DNA of 29,875 bases from Plantago elongata (Eukaryota; Streptophyta; Magnoliopsida; Lamiales; Plantaginaceae), in NCBI GenBank assembly GCA_036897095.1, contig JAYMSP010001661.1:1-29875 (forward strand). The letters run 5' to 3'. Below, piece after piece: positions 10,023 to 19,844 of the stretch. Numbering within the stretch: the stretch's first letter is position 1; each line of letters opens with the position of its first letter. The notes under the pieces are model-generated. The model saw only the letters and a list, made by a program, of their open reading frames with translations, ran no database searches and had not been told where the DNA came from. The position numbers and the translations under genes were made by a program.

Positions 10023-10427
10023 TTATAGAGTACGTAGTTGCTTCCAATTTTGACATTCAAGTGGACCGCCTTGTTCATCTGGATCAACGCACGGTCCATT
10101 TGTTTGTACATACCAATAGCAAAATTTAAAAGGACACCATCTCTCTGCTATTTTTTTGGTCCATACACCATATGTACCAGACCCATGTTCTGTAATGAAA
10201 TTGCAATAAAATTTTGTATTTCCTAAGAAAAAGCTAGGGTCGAACCTAAAAAGGAACGATTCGCCGGAATTAAGCACTTTAAAGCCAAAATCATCATCAC
10301 CGGAATAACAGTGAATTTGAATGCTTTCACCTATTATACTATTTGTGATGCGAACTTCATACTTCGCTTCCGCTGCGATGACGATCACAATCATCATCAT
10401 GGCTAATGTTGCCACTGTATTATCCAT
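10023..10427 (-). CDS. S-protein homologue (plant self-incompatibility S1 family), copy 1, 134 aa
   Basis: A single-exon gene, as usual for the family. Residues 1-21 form a hydrophobic signal peptide with a likely cut after AEA; the mature chain is ~113 aa. Family landmarks follow: YEVRITN (23-29), IQIHCYSGDDDFG (36-48), LNSGESFLFRF (52-62), a GNTKFYC strand (69-75) and GVWTKK. The mature chain has six cysteines (40, 75, 98, 103, 113, 125). S1-family proteins are small secreted beta-sandwich proteins. In poppy the pistil S-determinant of this family triggers pollen rejection; most other members have unknown signalling or reproductive roles. A TATA element 51-60 bp upstream supports this ATG. 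The neighbour at 11624-12028 differs at about 25 of 134 positions, 8 of them in the signal peptide, with every cysteine kept. A self-incompatibility role cannot be inferred from family membership alone. Confidence 0.93.
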   Translation of the reverse strand: MDNTVATLAMMMIVIVIAAEAKYEVRITNSIIGESIQIHCYSGDDDFGFKVLNSGESFLFRFDPSFFLGNTKFYCNFITEHGSGTYGVWTKKIAERWCPFKFCYWYVQTNGPCVDPDEQGGPLECQNWKQLRTL

Positions 10428-10477
10428 TCTCTACTTGTTTGTTTTATGTGAGTTTATAGAGCATGAGGGTGGAGATT

Positions 10478-10487
10478 GTATATATAG
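10478..10487 (-). promoter_or_regulatory. TATA box of SPH copy 1
   Basis: The minus strand reads CTATATATAC 51-60 bases ahead of the ATG at 10427. This implies a leader of about 20-30 nt. Confidence 0.7.
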
Positions 10488-10934
10488 ATTTCAGTTAGGT
10501 GAATTTGTTAAATTGATTTATTATTACATTACAATAAATAAAACTGACCACGACCAAAGGAATAAAAAAGAAGAAAAATAAAAAATTCCATAAATTCCAT
10601 AATCAATTGACCAACTTTGCAAACAATATTTATGCGTTCTTCCTTTTTTAGTGGTTTTAGTACTTTAACTATAATTTCATAACGAATAAAAAGTAAATTA
10701 GAGCAATTCTAATAATAAAAAGTTATACTGTAAATCATTAGTAACATTTCAAATGAAAATGTCCATTATTCGAGAACTAAACAGGTAGTTGCATTTGTTA
10801 TTTGACCTCATAAATGAATAAATATTATGGAACTAAAGTATTTTTAGGTGAATTTCATATAATATCCATACTAGATGCTTCAATTATAGTTTAGCCCATT
10901 CTAGTTCCAAAAAAAATTAAATATGTGTAAAAGA

Positions 10935-11599
10935 ATGATGTTATGTGACACTTCGAGCTTAAATAATTATTTTAGATCCAGATGTAACATGCAAAAAAAA
11001 TTTAGTTGTACTGTTATGTATCAAAAACATGGAAGCATTCACAGTGCCTGGAAGGTGCACTTTCCACAACTACAATGTGGTGGAGGTCTTTGCATGTGTA
11101 ACTCTTCCTAGATGCATGAAATCTTTGTGAAATACTCCATGACATTTGTGAGCTCTGAAAAAGTGACTATGTGCTAGTTGAAGTTCATAAATGATCACAC
11201 CATCAATCTGAGAATACCTTGACCATGTTTATCACTAGATTTTCAATTAGTTTTTCATCAACAAAGCCTATTATATTCTTGATACAAATTGAAAATGACG
11301 TATCACGATTTCAACTGATAAAGTTTGCACCTCTGAGTATCTTTTAGCATCTTATGTTGATGTGTGACGAGGAAACAAGTGATATGTGTTAGATTTGTTT
11401 GATCCATATCTTTTTAATGAGTAGCTATGAGAAGTAGACATAGTAATTTTGTCAAATAGCTTGTGATGGTACATATAAAACACTAGATATTTGTTTACTG
11501 GACTACATCTTATGTATAATGTAATAAAATGGAGTGGTTGAATATACATGAAAACTTTTTTAGTCGAAACCTATAATTCATCATTAATAGTAAATATGA
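10935..11599. other. Spacer between the SPH duplicates
   Basis: Not part of the SPH duplication. A GC-richer patch at 11030-11110 stays open in a frame reading EAFTVPGRCTFHNYNVVEVF, but both ends run into stops and I cannot assign it. The rest is AT-rich without a recognisable feature. Confidence 0.4.
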
Positions 11600-11623
11600 A
11601 ATTTATAAATCAATATCATTTAC

Positions 11624-12028
11624 TTATAGAGCCTTTGGCTGCTTCCAATCTTGACATTCAAGGGGACCGCCTTGTTCATCTGGATCAACACACGGTCCAT
11701 ATATTTGTACATACCAATAACAAAATTTAAAAGGACACCATCTCTCTGCTATTTTTTTGGTCCAAACACCATATGTACCGGACCCATATTGTGTAATGAT
11801 ATTGCAGTAATATTTTGTATTTCCTAACCAAAAGTTTGGGTTGAACCTAAAAAGGAACCATTCGCCAGAATTAAGCACTTTAAAGCCGAAATCATCATCA
11901 CCGGAATAACAGTGAATCTGGATACTTTCACCTACCATATTATTTGTGATGCGAACTTCATACTTAGCTTCTGTTGTCATGACGAACACAATCATCACCA
12001 TGACTAATGTGGCCCGTGTACTATCCAT
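11624..12028 (-). CDS. S-protein homologue (plant self-incompatibility S1 family), copy 2, 134 aa
   Basis: Same architecture as the copy at 10023-10427: signal peptide (residues 1-21, ending TEA), YEVRITN, IQIHCYSGDDDFG, LNSGEWFLFRF, GNTKYYC, and the C-terminal CPFKFCYWYVQ and GPCVDPDEQGGPLEC segments, with all six cysteines conserved. The frame is open upstream to an ATG at 12073. I chose the ATG at 12028 because it aligns with the start of copy 1, gives the same 134-aa length, starts the signal peptide cleanly, and lies 60-70 bp from the TATA element; 12073 would lie only ~14 bp from it, upstream of the expected transcription start. Substitutions in the mature part cluster at residues 30-32, 57-67, 73-81 and 109-110, while the cysteine-rich end is almost unchanged. 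This suggests selection to keep the fold. It is probably secreted, and its partner is unknown. Confidence 0.93.
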   Translation of the reverse strand: MDSTRATLVMVMIVFVMTTEAKYEVRITNNMVGESIQIHCYSGDDDFGFKVLNSGEWFLFRFNPNFWLGNTKYYCNIITQYGSGTYGVWTKKIAERWCPFKFCYWYVQIYGPCVDPDEQGGPLECQDWKQPKAL

Positions 12029-12086
12029 TCCCCCCTTCTGTATTATAACTACTTTAACGAGTTGATGAAGCATTGAGGTAGAGATG

Positions 12087-12098
12087 GTATATAAATAT
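12087..12098 (-). promoter_or_regulatory. TATA element of SPH copy 2
   Basis: The minus strand reads ATATTTATATAC in the position equivalent to the TATA box of copy 1, about 60-70 bases before the ATG at 12028. It supports the shorter start. Confidence 0.6.
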
Positions 12099-12635
12099 GT
12101 TTATCCACTTTGGTAAATCTATCTTCTTGTTTTATTATACCTTGCATTAATAATTAATTAATCACGACCATAAAGAAAAAAATAGAGAAAACAAATTAAA
12201 AGTTTATTACATAATCAATTGACTAGCTTTGCAAACAATATTTATGTGCTCTTCCTTTTTTTATTGGTTTTAGTACTCTAACCACACTTTTTTAAAGAAT
12301 GAAAAATAAATCAGGAAAATTCTAATAATGTTGTAAAGCATTAGCTAACAACATTTTACTTATGCTCGTGTTTTGTGAACACTCGTTTGATAATTAATAA
12401 ATATATTTTATCATTTTCCAAAAAGAATTATAAAGCATTAGTAACATTTCAAAAGAACATTTACATTATTTGAGAATCAGAACAAGCTGATGCATTTGTT
12501 ATTTCACCTAAAAATAAATAAATATTCTGAAACTGAAGTATTTTTATGACCGGTGAATTTCATATAATACCCATACTTTATTCTTTAATTACAATTTAGT
12601 CTATTCCAATTCAATAATTATATATGAGCAAAATA

Positions 12636-12897
12636 TAATTTAATATAGATAACAAAATGATCTTTTTCGACTAAGTTTCGAACTTAGATCTATATATCTA
12701 TTAACAAAAAAAGTTTTCAAGGCTTCTGATTGGTTTATTTGTCATGCTATGTAGCGAAATTCTCAATTCTGATTGGTTAGAAAAGTTGTGGAGGGTGTTT
12801 TGGTCTGTTCATAATGCAACCTAATAACAAGAACAATAAGTTAGGGGAATTCGGTCCATTTACATATCTACTGCATTATATAGTTTACAGTTATTTT
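12636..12897. other. Short intergenic spacer
   Basis: Two TCTGATTGGTT strings (about 12726 and 12767), each containing a reverse CCAAT, are the only structure seen. No gene. Confidence 0.4.
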
Positions 12898-13430
12898 TTT
12901 GTATGTTGACTACATAAATAATTTATAATAAATATAATATAACTTTATCTACAAATATCAAAAAAATATTTGCAACATATATTTGAATTCGTCTTGACAA
13001 GATGAATTTATAGACACCAATCTCGAATATTATTATTAATTAAATAAATATTTTTAAAATTAAAATAAAATATAAATTTATTAAATAAGATAAAATGAAA
13101 TTACAAAGTTCAAAAAATAGAGAATTTATTAAATTAATTCAATCATACATGAAATTTGTGGAATTAGTTTTATTTTCAACAAATAATGTATATCTTTCAC
13201 TGTTCATTTTGTATACGTTAGCTATATAAATTTTTTATTGAATATCATATAATTTTATCTACAAAATTAAAATTAAAATATATTTAATTATTCGTGACAA
13301 GACAAATTTATAGACAACAATCTATAATATTATTACTAATTAAGTAAATTATTTTATTTAAAATAAAATATAAATTTAATAAATAATATAATAAGATTTT
13401 ATAAAATGAGCATTTATTAAATATATAATG
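12898..13430. repeat. Two tandem ~300-bp AT-rich repeats
   Basis: Copies begin about 12898 and 13208 with TTTGTAT-(A)CGTTRRCTA-like starts. They share TTATCTACAAA, TGACAAGA(T/C)(G/A)AATTTATAGACA, AATATTATTA(T/C)TAATTAA and AAATAAAATATAAATTTA. Related segments recur at about 14200 and 18417 inside the larger A blocks, each preceded by AATTTGTGGAA, so one repeat family occupies four sites here. Confidence 0.75.
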
Positions 13431-15005
13431 CTCCCCCCCCCTCCCCCCAATCTATTTAACAAGAAATTAATAAATTTTAATTCTACGATTTAACATAGTC
13501 CAAAGGGGGAGAAGAATTTTATATGATGGAGTATTTTTCCAGATTAAACATGAGGTTAATATTTTAGCACTTATGATGTAAACTTGATGTGTTAAACGAC
13601 CTCCATGTTCATTCAAAGTCTAATCATATCCTATGGTGTAAAATTTTGATACAGTTGAGCAGATTCCAAATAGGGGGTCGTATTTATAGTGTTGATGTTA
13701 TGGATCATGACGACAATGTTATATCTTATGGCTGCTGAAAATACGAAATGTTTGCCAGTCAAATTAATATCTAAAGCTATTTGGAATTTTGAGTAAAAAC
13801 ACGTAGTAGTTGAAAGGTATTATTATTTGGAGATTAAACTTCTTAAATCAATAAATTTCATCTATATTGTTTCACTTTTCATAAAAATTGAGGCATTTGA
13901 TGGAGAACTTTATTCCTTGAAATTTTTGTCAGGTTAAACGTGACGCTAACATTTTAGCACACATAAAATATCAATTGAGTATTCTTAAGATAGTTGGATA
14001 GTTTTGTATTATCCATACCAAGATCATTTTGTGAGGGGAGCACATACCACCACATGGATTATCTCAATTAATTTATTGTGTATTCCATTTCTATTTATTA
14101 TCAAGCATAAAAACGTGACATCAATACGGAAATTTGTGGAATCAGTTGCATATTTTGGCAGTGTATATTTCGCTGCTTATTTTTTGTATGGACCCTTTTT
14201 TGTATGTTAGTTACATATAATATTTAACATACATTTAAATTTAATGTGTCAAGATAATTTTATCTAAAACTTTTCGACTTAATGACTTGCATTTTTCATA
14301 AAGTAAGCTAACAACAATATTATCACTACAATGGTGTACTAAAATGAAACTATACGCTTCGAGTTGGTTTTTATTTTATTTGATATGGATCAAGATATGT
14401 TTGATGCTTATTTTTTTTATAATAGTCTCTATCACATGGAGTTGGAGTGTGTTGGTTCAAATAACGACAAAGTAAAAGACTATAATGGGTGAATAGTCTT
14501 TCAAAACTTTTGTCGATAAACACGGTTTCTCAAATATGTGTAACGATATATGATAATTAATTTCAGAGAGTGGAGACCTTGAGTGATAAGTGCACGTGTT
14601 TAGCATAATTTAAGTGTGTAAATACTCAGCAAGACAAATGCAATAAGTAAATAATACAACAAGTTATAGTGGTATTCGAAGGTGGCGTAATCCTTCAAAA
14701 CTAATACACTCTGACCTTTATCGGACCTAGAATCCACTAAGATAGATGAATGAGATACCTTTACAAATATTATGTCTCTTGATTCCTACAATACTTGGTT
14801 CACAACCAAATACTATAATTTACCTGCTATCAGAGCTATCATATCTACAACATGTCCCCCCTTAGTATTTTACCAGCAATCAGAGCCAAGTAATTCCTCT
14901 ACTCAGTTACCTTATAAGTTCTTTCTAAATTTTCCAAACTAAATACTTCCTATGCTCCACACTAGTTGGTGTGTGTTGGTTAAGGTAGCAAGAGCAATTT
15001 GTTTC
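13430..15005. repeat. Repeat block A, copy 1
   Basis: About 1.57 kb that is co-linear with 17655-19222. Shared anchors in order: AATGCTCCCC at the start (with a C-rich run at 13433-13448), TGTTCATTCAAA, ATAGGGGGTC, CATGACGACAATGTTATATC, GTTATTTGGAGATTAAACTT-like, TTTGTGAGGGGAG, ACTTGATATGGAT-like, GATAAGTGCAC, AAGTTATAGTGGTAT, GACCTAGAATC and GTTGGTTAAGGT near the end. No open reading frame of note exists in either copy, so it is non-coding or long dead. What it derives from is not clear. Confidence 0.85.
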
Positions 15006-15460
15006 ATTTAGAATTTGGTGATGGTGTTGTTGGTGAATATAATGACAATGAGGTTGATATAAAACTACATGATGATCTTCTCATCAGAGAGGTAGATGAT
15101 CCTATGAATACTATTGTTCACATTACGTACCCGTCATCATTAAAGCACTTGATCAATATGTCACTAGATTCAAATTACATCATTAATCGAATCATTCTTG
15201 CACCTACAAATGATATTGCTAATGAGATTATTGAATATTTGTCATTTTCAAAATTCATAGTGAGTACGTTGAATTTTTAAAGTGTTGATATCTTGCTTAG
15301 AGTGGATAATATATCTCTGAAGTGTTCACGGTTGATTTTCTGAGTAATATCAATTGGTGTGGACTCCCTAACCACATGATTGTTCTTAAGGTTGGATGAA
15401 TAATCGTGTTGTGCATAATATTGATTAGGCTTCTGCACTTTGCAATTGAAAGACTTCTAT
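14999..15460 (+). pseudogene. Helitron Pif1-like helicase fragment
   Basis: An open stretch from 14999 to 15280 reads EFGDGVVGEYND, IKLHDDLLI, DPMNTIVHITYPS and RIILAPTNDIANEI. These are characteristic of the helicase part of plant Helitron RepHel proteins (family pattern LPxxxLI...I..IYP....N....YF..RAILAPTNE). After frame changes the match continues with LSNINWCGLPNHMIVLKVG (15340-15396) and HNID.ASALCN (15414-15449), equivalent to the GIPNHxLxLKVG...RNIDQxxGLCNG segment. At least two frameshifts and two stops mean it is dead. The Walker motifs and the whole Rep part are absent. A hAT-like element interrupts it at 15468. Confidence 0.85.
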
Positions 15461-15467
15461 TAACAAC

Positions 15468-16372
15468 CTATGTTTTGAAACTCGGACCCCACATTTGGCT
15501 CGGACTACCTAATGAGGGAGGTTCAACCGGGTCAACTCGGGTTAATCTAATAATATTAATTTTAAATAAAAAATAATATACTCCCTCAATTTTATGTAGG
15601 GTCTCCAATTTTATAATTTTAGTTAAATTTTAAAGGCTTAAATATATTGATTGTAATAGCACGATTGTAATAGTGATATTTTAAAGGCTTAAATATATTT
15701 TATTTTATAAAAATTCACTCATACTATTATAATTATTACTAGCTCTTCCTTTACCATAAGATTATTACTACTCTTATATATTGTCTACTTCCAAGTCAAG
15801 AAACATGTCACGGAAGACACATTACACATATACCCATTTTACATCAATTAAATGTGTAGCTTTATATTTATTATTACTCTACAGTCTACATCTTCCCAAT
15901 TTCACTTATGTCTTATCCCATTCTTCTCCCGATTCTTTCCAATTCCACTTTATATGTCTTCAGCTTCTCCTATTCTTTTCCTAATTCTTCTCTAATCTTC
16001 ATCTCCTTCAATCTTCTCCATCACAATCGAATACCTATTTTAAATATTACAATGAAATGCAACATCTTTGTCTTCTCCACGGAGGAAAAATCGAATTAAA
16101 CAAGACAAACTTCCCGGTAAGGCTGAGACAATTAGTCCAGAGATCAGAGACATGCCGATTGAAGAAGATGGAAGCAAGAAGCCAAGAACATTGACGTTTA
16201 GGGTTCCTTCTTATTTTTTAATCTGAACCGGTTCAACCCGAGGTTTTACCGGTTTTTGCCGAGTTTTCAACCGATTTACCCAAATTTTTACAAGGTGACG
16301 GTTTTTTCCGAGTTTTTGAGGTTTTCGGACCGTTTTACCCTCCGGGTCGACCCGACGGTTTTTAAAACATAG
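15468..16372. mobile_element. hAT-like non-autonomous DNA transposon (~905 bp)
   Basis: Inverted ends CTATGTTTT (15468-15476) and AAAACATAG (16364-16372), followed inward by CGG/ACCC-rich subterminal words on both sides (TCGGACCCC left, CCGGGTCGACCCGACGG right). Flanks TTAACAAC (15460-15467) and GTAACAAC (16373-16380) match at 7 of 8 bases, as for an aged 8-bp hAT duplication. The interior has a 51-bp-period direct repeat around TTTAAAGGCTTAAATAT (15629 and 15680), a pyrimidine-rich tract (15880-16080), and a patch at 16090-16210 that might be captured gene sequence. No transposase is encoded. Confidence 0.75.
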
Positions 16373-16380
16373 GTAACAAC

Positions 16381-16689
16381 ATAAAATTGAGGTAAAGATG
16401 TTATTTGCAATGAATACGAGAAAAAGTATGACTATAAAATTTCATTGAGTCCATTGGATGACATAAAATTCCCCATTGCGTATGTCCGTACCCAACCCAT
16501 TACAGAAACTGTTGGGTGGAACCCAATGATTTTGACGGACTTTATAACACGTACCTACATCCCACCAACAACTTTAAAACATGTAAACATGCACAACCCG
16601 CAATTTCAAAGTTAAAATGACCTGCAAATTGAAGTTTTGGATACAAATTAAAACAACAAGAGTTTCCTGCAATTTTGTTGTCTGGCCGA
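16381..16689. other. Sequence between the hAT-like element and block B
   Basis: No recognised feature. It could include more of the decayed Helitron gene, but no helicase block could be read with confidence. Confidence 0.3.
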
Positions 16690-17240
16690 GTTGGGAGAAA
16701 GGGGAGGGGAGGTCTCATAATAGGGAGGAAATGTTTCCTTTCACGAGAATGATTCTTCACATGTTTTCCCGTAAACATATGTTGGTGGGGTGGAAGGATC
16801 CGGACGATATTTTCTACTTCATGAACACAATTGTTCACATATCTTCACAATTATTTTATGGTCGGGTGGGGGAGGAGGTAGGTCCCCTGATAAAAACTTG
16901 GGCTATTTCGGAGTTTAGGCAGATTATGTGTCAATTTGTGTACGGATCAAATTTGGATCAGTTTTTTAATGGGCTGGGTCCATATTGGCTTTTAGTGTGG
17001 GATGGGTTCTGGACATGGCGAGTTTTGATGGGTTCGGGTGTACTCAATCCGTACATGTAGTACATTGGGGGGGGGGGGGGGGGGAGTGGGGAGGTACCCT
17101 ACATGGGAGAAAATGTTTCCTCCACGAAAATAATTCCCAAAATATTTTGGGTAAACTTTGTTGGTGGGATGAGGATTACCCCTACACGGGTAAAACTTTT
17201 ATGTTTCGCTAACATAAAGTCTCACATATTTGAAGATTCT
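16690..17240. repeat. Repeat block B, copy 1 (two internal ~200-bp repeats and a G18 run)
   Basis: Two related segments, about 16690-16985 and 17085-17240, share GGGAG(G/A)AAATGTTTCC, GTAAAC...TGTTGGTGGG(G/A)TG and a following ACATA...TCACA stretch. They are separated by a spacer with an 18-base G run (17067-17084). The pair recurs in the same order at 19845-20425. The frame open across 16617-17060 has no recognisable domain and is not maintained in the other copy, so it is not called as a gene. Confidence 0.8.
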
Positions 17241-17654
17241 CATTATAGTAGTGGTTTCGAAATTGAGTAATCTAATTGAGTCATAAACATACCCAGAGTT
17301 TTATAGTCGTGATTAGGTGTAGGTGAGCCGGAGTTTGATTCGAACACACACACAACAGTTCATGCGGAAACAACAACTACGATTGGTGAAGGAGTGTTGC
17401 GTATGATGTGAGGTTGTGAGCGGAGAAAAATTGAAATATCGTTTCTTAGTAGCCGGTTGCTGGAGGATAGAAGAAGCAATAAACAAATTACAAATATGAA
17501 ATAACACTTTAATAAGTCCAATGACACTTTAACAGGATAATAGCGTTTCTTAGTAGGTGTTGCTAGAGGATAGAGAAAATGTTCGAAATAATTTACAAAA
17601 GTAAAATGAGACTTTCAATGTTCCACATTGGGATTTATTGTATTGTTTTAATTT
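17241..17654. other. Spacer with a ~104-bp tandem duplication
   Basis: GTTTCTTAGTAG..GTTGCT.GAGGATAGA occurs at 17441 and 17545, each followed by a similar ACAAAT/ACAAAA...TGA..CACTTT stretch. No gene is supported. Confidence 0.5.
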
Positions 17655-19222
17655 AAATTTAATGCTCCCCATATATATTTAACAAGTTATTAATCCATTT
17701 TGATTCTACGGTTTAATAGAGTTCGAAGAAGGACAAATTTTTTGTTCAATGATGTCTTTTGCTGGGTTAAACATGGGGCTAATTTAGCAATTAGGTTATC
17801 AATTGGGTGTTCTTATATAACAAAATATGATTTAAAATTGATGTGTCAAACCCATCCATGTTCATTCAAATGGTAACCATCATACAGTGTAAATTTTTAT
17901 ACGGTTGAACATATTCCGAATAGGGGGTCATATTTAGTGTTGTTGCTAGGAATCATGACGACAATGTTATATCTTATGGTTGCTGAAAATGCGAAAGATT
18001 TGCCAATTAAATTAAGATCTAAAATTGTTTTAAATTTTGAGTAATAACACGTATAATAGTTGAAACGAATTGTTATTTGGAGATTAAACTTCTTAAATCG
18101 ACAAATTTTATCTATGCTCATTTGTTTCACTTTTCAAAGAAATTGAGACATTTGATGGAGAATTTTGTTCGATGAAATTTTTGTCAAGTTAAACGTGAGG
18201 CAAATGTTTTAGCACATAAATTATCAATTGGGTGTTCTTATGATAAAGTTGGTTCGGTAGATTTGTATTTATCCATATACCAAGATCGTTTTGTGAGGGG
18301 AGTATAGATTACCACATGGTTGTCTTAATTTATTATGTATTCCAATTTCTATTTATTATTAAGCGTAAACTACATGGTTGCATCACTACGGGAATTTGTG
18401 GAAGGTAGATACACAGTTTGTATGTTGGCTACATAAAGTAGTATTTATTAAATTTGATATAAATATATCTACAAAATTCTGAAAAATATTTCTTAACATA
18501 TATTTAAATTTGATGTATCAAGATGAATTTATCTAAAAAAATCGACTTTATGATTATCATTTTCCATGAAGTCGGCTAATTACAACAATATGAACTTACT
18601 ATAATGATGTACATAATTGAAACTGTAGACATATTCTCCTCAAGCTGTTTTTCATTTTATTTGATATGGATAAAAATAAGTTTGATGCTTATATCAATAG
18701 GCTCACATGTAGTTGGTCCATATAATGACAAAGTAAAAGACTTAGGGGAGGGGGTAGTCTTTTAAAGCTTATGTCGATAGACACAGTTCCTCATATATGT
18801 GTAAAGATATGTGATCTTTAGTTTCAGATGGCGGAAGACCTTCTGTGATAAGTGCACATGTCTACCAGAATATAAGTGTGTAAATATACTCAACAAGAAA
18901 GATGTAGTAAGTAAATAACGCATCAAGTTATAGTGGTATCTGAAGGTGGCACAATCCTTCAACTAATCTACTTCGGTCTTTCTTAGACCTAGAATCTATT
19001 AAGATAGATGAATAAGGTACTCATACAAATATCTTGTCCCTCAATTCCTACAACACTTTGTTCCCAACCAAATATTTGTACATAGTATTTTTCCAGCTAT
19101 CTGAACCAATTACTTCCTCTACTTAGTTACCTTAGGAGTTCTTCCTTAGTTTCTAAATAAGTACAACCTATGCTCCAAGCCAGTTGGTGTGTTGGTTAAG
19201 GTGGTAAGGTCAATTTCTTTCA
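17655..19222. repeat. Repeat block A, copy 2
   Basis: Direct copy of 13430-15005 with the same anchors in the same order and many small indels. Similarity ends at the same place as in copy 1, after GTTGGTTAAGGTGGTAAGGTCAATTTCTTTCATT, where copy 1 passes into the helicase fragment and copy 2 into the Rep fragment. Confidence 0.85.
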
Positions 19223-19249
19223 TTCATGATCAAAATCATTCATGTTCAT

Positions 19250-19620
19250 AATTCAAGAAGCTCAGGTGGCCTATTGTAATTTAATATGCATCTCCTCATA
19301 TTCTTCCATTAATATAACATTGATGATTGTGTTGAGCTTCCTAAAAAAGAAAAACACTCAGGAACTGTATGAAGTTGAGTCAAACATTGTGTGATCCAGT
19401 GCAGCGTACTGCCTTGTCAATGGGGAAGGGTAAATGTGCGAATTATTTTCCAAGAGTTTCAATGAGAACATACATACACATATATGAGAATTGGTACCAG
19501 ATATACAAGAAAAGGGATACATGTGAAGCTGTTGGGAAAAAATGCCAAGTGCTTGACAATAGGTTTTATCTAACTAAGTCAATTTGTTTTTCGTATTGTA
19601 GTTTTGGAGATAATTAATAT
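19250..19620 (+). pseudogene. Helitron Rep-domain fragment
   Basis: Three frames together read like the middle of a plant Helitron Rep protein: HLLIFFH (from 19286) and IDDCVELPKKE (19319-19351), TQELYEVES (19356-19382), then GKGKCANYFP, QIYKKRDTCEAV and QVLDNRF (19369-19617). The family pattern is HILLFLHP..IDxIISAELP...ELYELV...C.KxGKCxKxYP...YRRRDTG..V......LDNRYVVPYN. The third part is uninterrupted, but two frame changes and the missing N-terminus and C-terminus make it a relic. It holds no helicase. The helicase piece in the other tandem unit (14999-15460) covers a non-overlapping part of the same protein type. Confidence 0.82.
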
Positions 19621-19844
19621 CAACATGTCCCATGTTCTTAAGCTATTCAATTATTACAATTTTATCTAGATATGTATTTCATATAATCATCAATTGATGT
19701 TAAGTATTGACAATATGAATATAGAATTATGCAACCAGGGATGTTTTATGAAAGTATTTGTTTAAGTAAATATCTGATGAGAGTGACCATATATGACTTA
19801 TTTATGGACAAGAACAATCCAGATTAAATCATGAGGCATGTTGA
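19621..19844. other. Spacer between the Helitron Rep fragment and block B copy 2
   Basis: AT-rich. No further Rep motif was recognised, and nothing else is seen. Confidence 0.4.

Larger units (their letters stand above)
10005..12635. repeat. Tandem duplication containing the two SPH genes with their flanks
   Basis: About 10005-10930 and 11600-12635 are direct copies covering ~25 bp downstream of the stop, the whole gene, and about 500 bp upstream. Upstream anchors shared by both include CAATTGAC, TTTGCAAACAATATTTATG, CTCTTCCTTTTTT and GGTGAATTTCATATAATA. The ~670 bp between the copies are unrelated to either. The non-coding part has diverged clearly more than the coding part. Confidence 0.85.

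Noticed and set aside
11624..12073. 149-aa version of SPH copy 2 starting at the ATG at 12073
   Set aside because: The extra 15 residues are absent from copy 1, spoil the signal peptide, and that ATG lies too close to the TATA element to be in the transcript.
15781..16099. Open frames in the pyrimidine-rich interior of the hAT-like element
   Set aside because: They are low-complexity, without recognisable domains, and composition alone explains them.
16617..17060. 147-codon open frame
   Set aside because: It lies inside repeat block B, is not kept open in the duplicate at 19845-20425, and has no domain signature.
17325..17360. B-box-like GTTCGAATC on the minus strand
   Set aside because: No A box or cloverleaf could be found around it, so neither a tRNA nor a SINE is supported.
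19175..19240. tRNA-derived SINE at the end of block A (TGGTTAAGGTGG resembles an A box)
   Set aside because: No proper B box follows at the right spacing in either copy of block A, and no poly(A) or SINE tail is seen.
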